Shown piece by piece: positions 5,176 to 5,290 of a stretch of DNA of 5,290 nt. Position 1 is the stretch's first letter, and every line of letters begins with the position of its first letter. The position numbers and the translations under genes are program-made. Origin of the DNA: Rickettsiales bacterium (lineage in GTDB: Bacteria > Pseudomonadota > Alphaproteobacteria > Rickettsiales > Anaplasmataceae); the NCBI GenBank assembly GCA_031266615.1, contig JAISAR010000018.1, forward strand, positions 1-5,290, in the 5' to 3' direction. Under the pieces are notes generated by a model that was not told the origin of the DNA, searched no databases, and saw nothing but the letters and a program-made list of their open reading frames with translations.

Positions 5176-5290
5176 ACAAAAAAACTACTTGACAAATTCT
5201 TTCAACTCCTTTATCATAGTAGTGAAGCTATTTGTTTAACTTCCCAATCTGTGCAGGTTAAAATGACAAGAAAACTTGTATTTGGCGTAC
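5176..5290 (+). repeat. 115-bp inverted repeat, right copy (cut by window end)
   Basis: This is the inverted partner of 618-732: 103 of 115 bases match without gaps, including a 68-base identical block to the last base of the window. It begins 37 bases after the prmC stop codon. The ATG at 5263-5265 and nine following codons equal the start of the micro-ORF at 645-574, and the repeat must continue beyond base 5290 or end exactly there. Between 5139 and 5175 no terminator for prmC is visible. Confidence 0.93.
5189..5217 (+). promoter_or_regulatory. Sigma70-type promoter TTGACA-N17-TATCAT, rightward
   Basis: TTGACA at 5189-5194 and TATCAT at 5212-5217 are separated by 17 bases, identical in hexamers and spacing to the left copy (719-691, minus strand). 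It directs transcription out of the window to the right, into sequence that begins identically to the transcript predicted at the left. Confidence 0.7.

Overview
The window looks like chromosome of a Wolbachia-type endosymbiont (Anaplasmataceae, Rickettsiales). The evidence is the AT-rich sequence, the system I cytochrome c maturation gene, the sparse coding, and above all a short palindromic element translated inside a gene as ...WIPASRAGMT, a known hallmark of Wolbachia/Rickettsia protein-coding palindromes. No strain can be assigned from the sequence alone.

Layout. Bases 1-752 carry no conventional gene but are full of repeats: a 17-bp-arm inverted repeat with a perfect DnaA-box 9-mer, a decayed palindromic element, two copies of a ~60-bp direct repeat, and a leftward consensus promoter inside a 115-bp repeat that reads into two tiny overlapping ORFs. 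Bases 753-2747 (minus strand) encode CcmF, the membrane heme-ligation component of cytochrome c maturation, with the palindromic element inserted in frame. After a 180-bp divergent intergenic region, 2928-4196 (plus) encodes a lysine/glutamate-rich, probably helical protein of unknown function. Bases 4284-5138 (plus) encode PrmC/HemK, the release-factor glutamine methyltransferase, preceded by a possible promoter and a terminator-like hairpin. The final 115 bases (5176-5290) are an inverted copy of 618-732 and run off the window.

How it fits together. CcmF and PrmC are unrelated housekeeping proteins (respiratory cytochrome assembly; translation termination). Nothing suggests the three genes form one functional unit, and CcmF is transcribed away from the other two. 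The most notable structure is the pair of inverted 115-bp repeats bracketing the three genes. Each contains TTGACA-N17-TATCAT directed away from the genes. Both hexamers and the 17-bp spacing are identical, while the spacer sequence itself has diverged at 10 of 17 positions. This suggests a mobile or duplicated transcription unit (small RNA or micropeptide) whose promoter is kept by selection, and the repeats could also allow inversion of the ~4.4-kb block. No complete new multi-gene system is visible.
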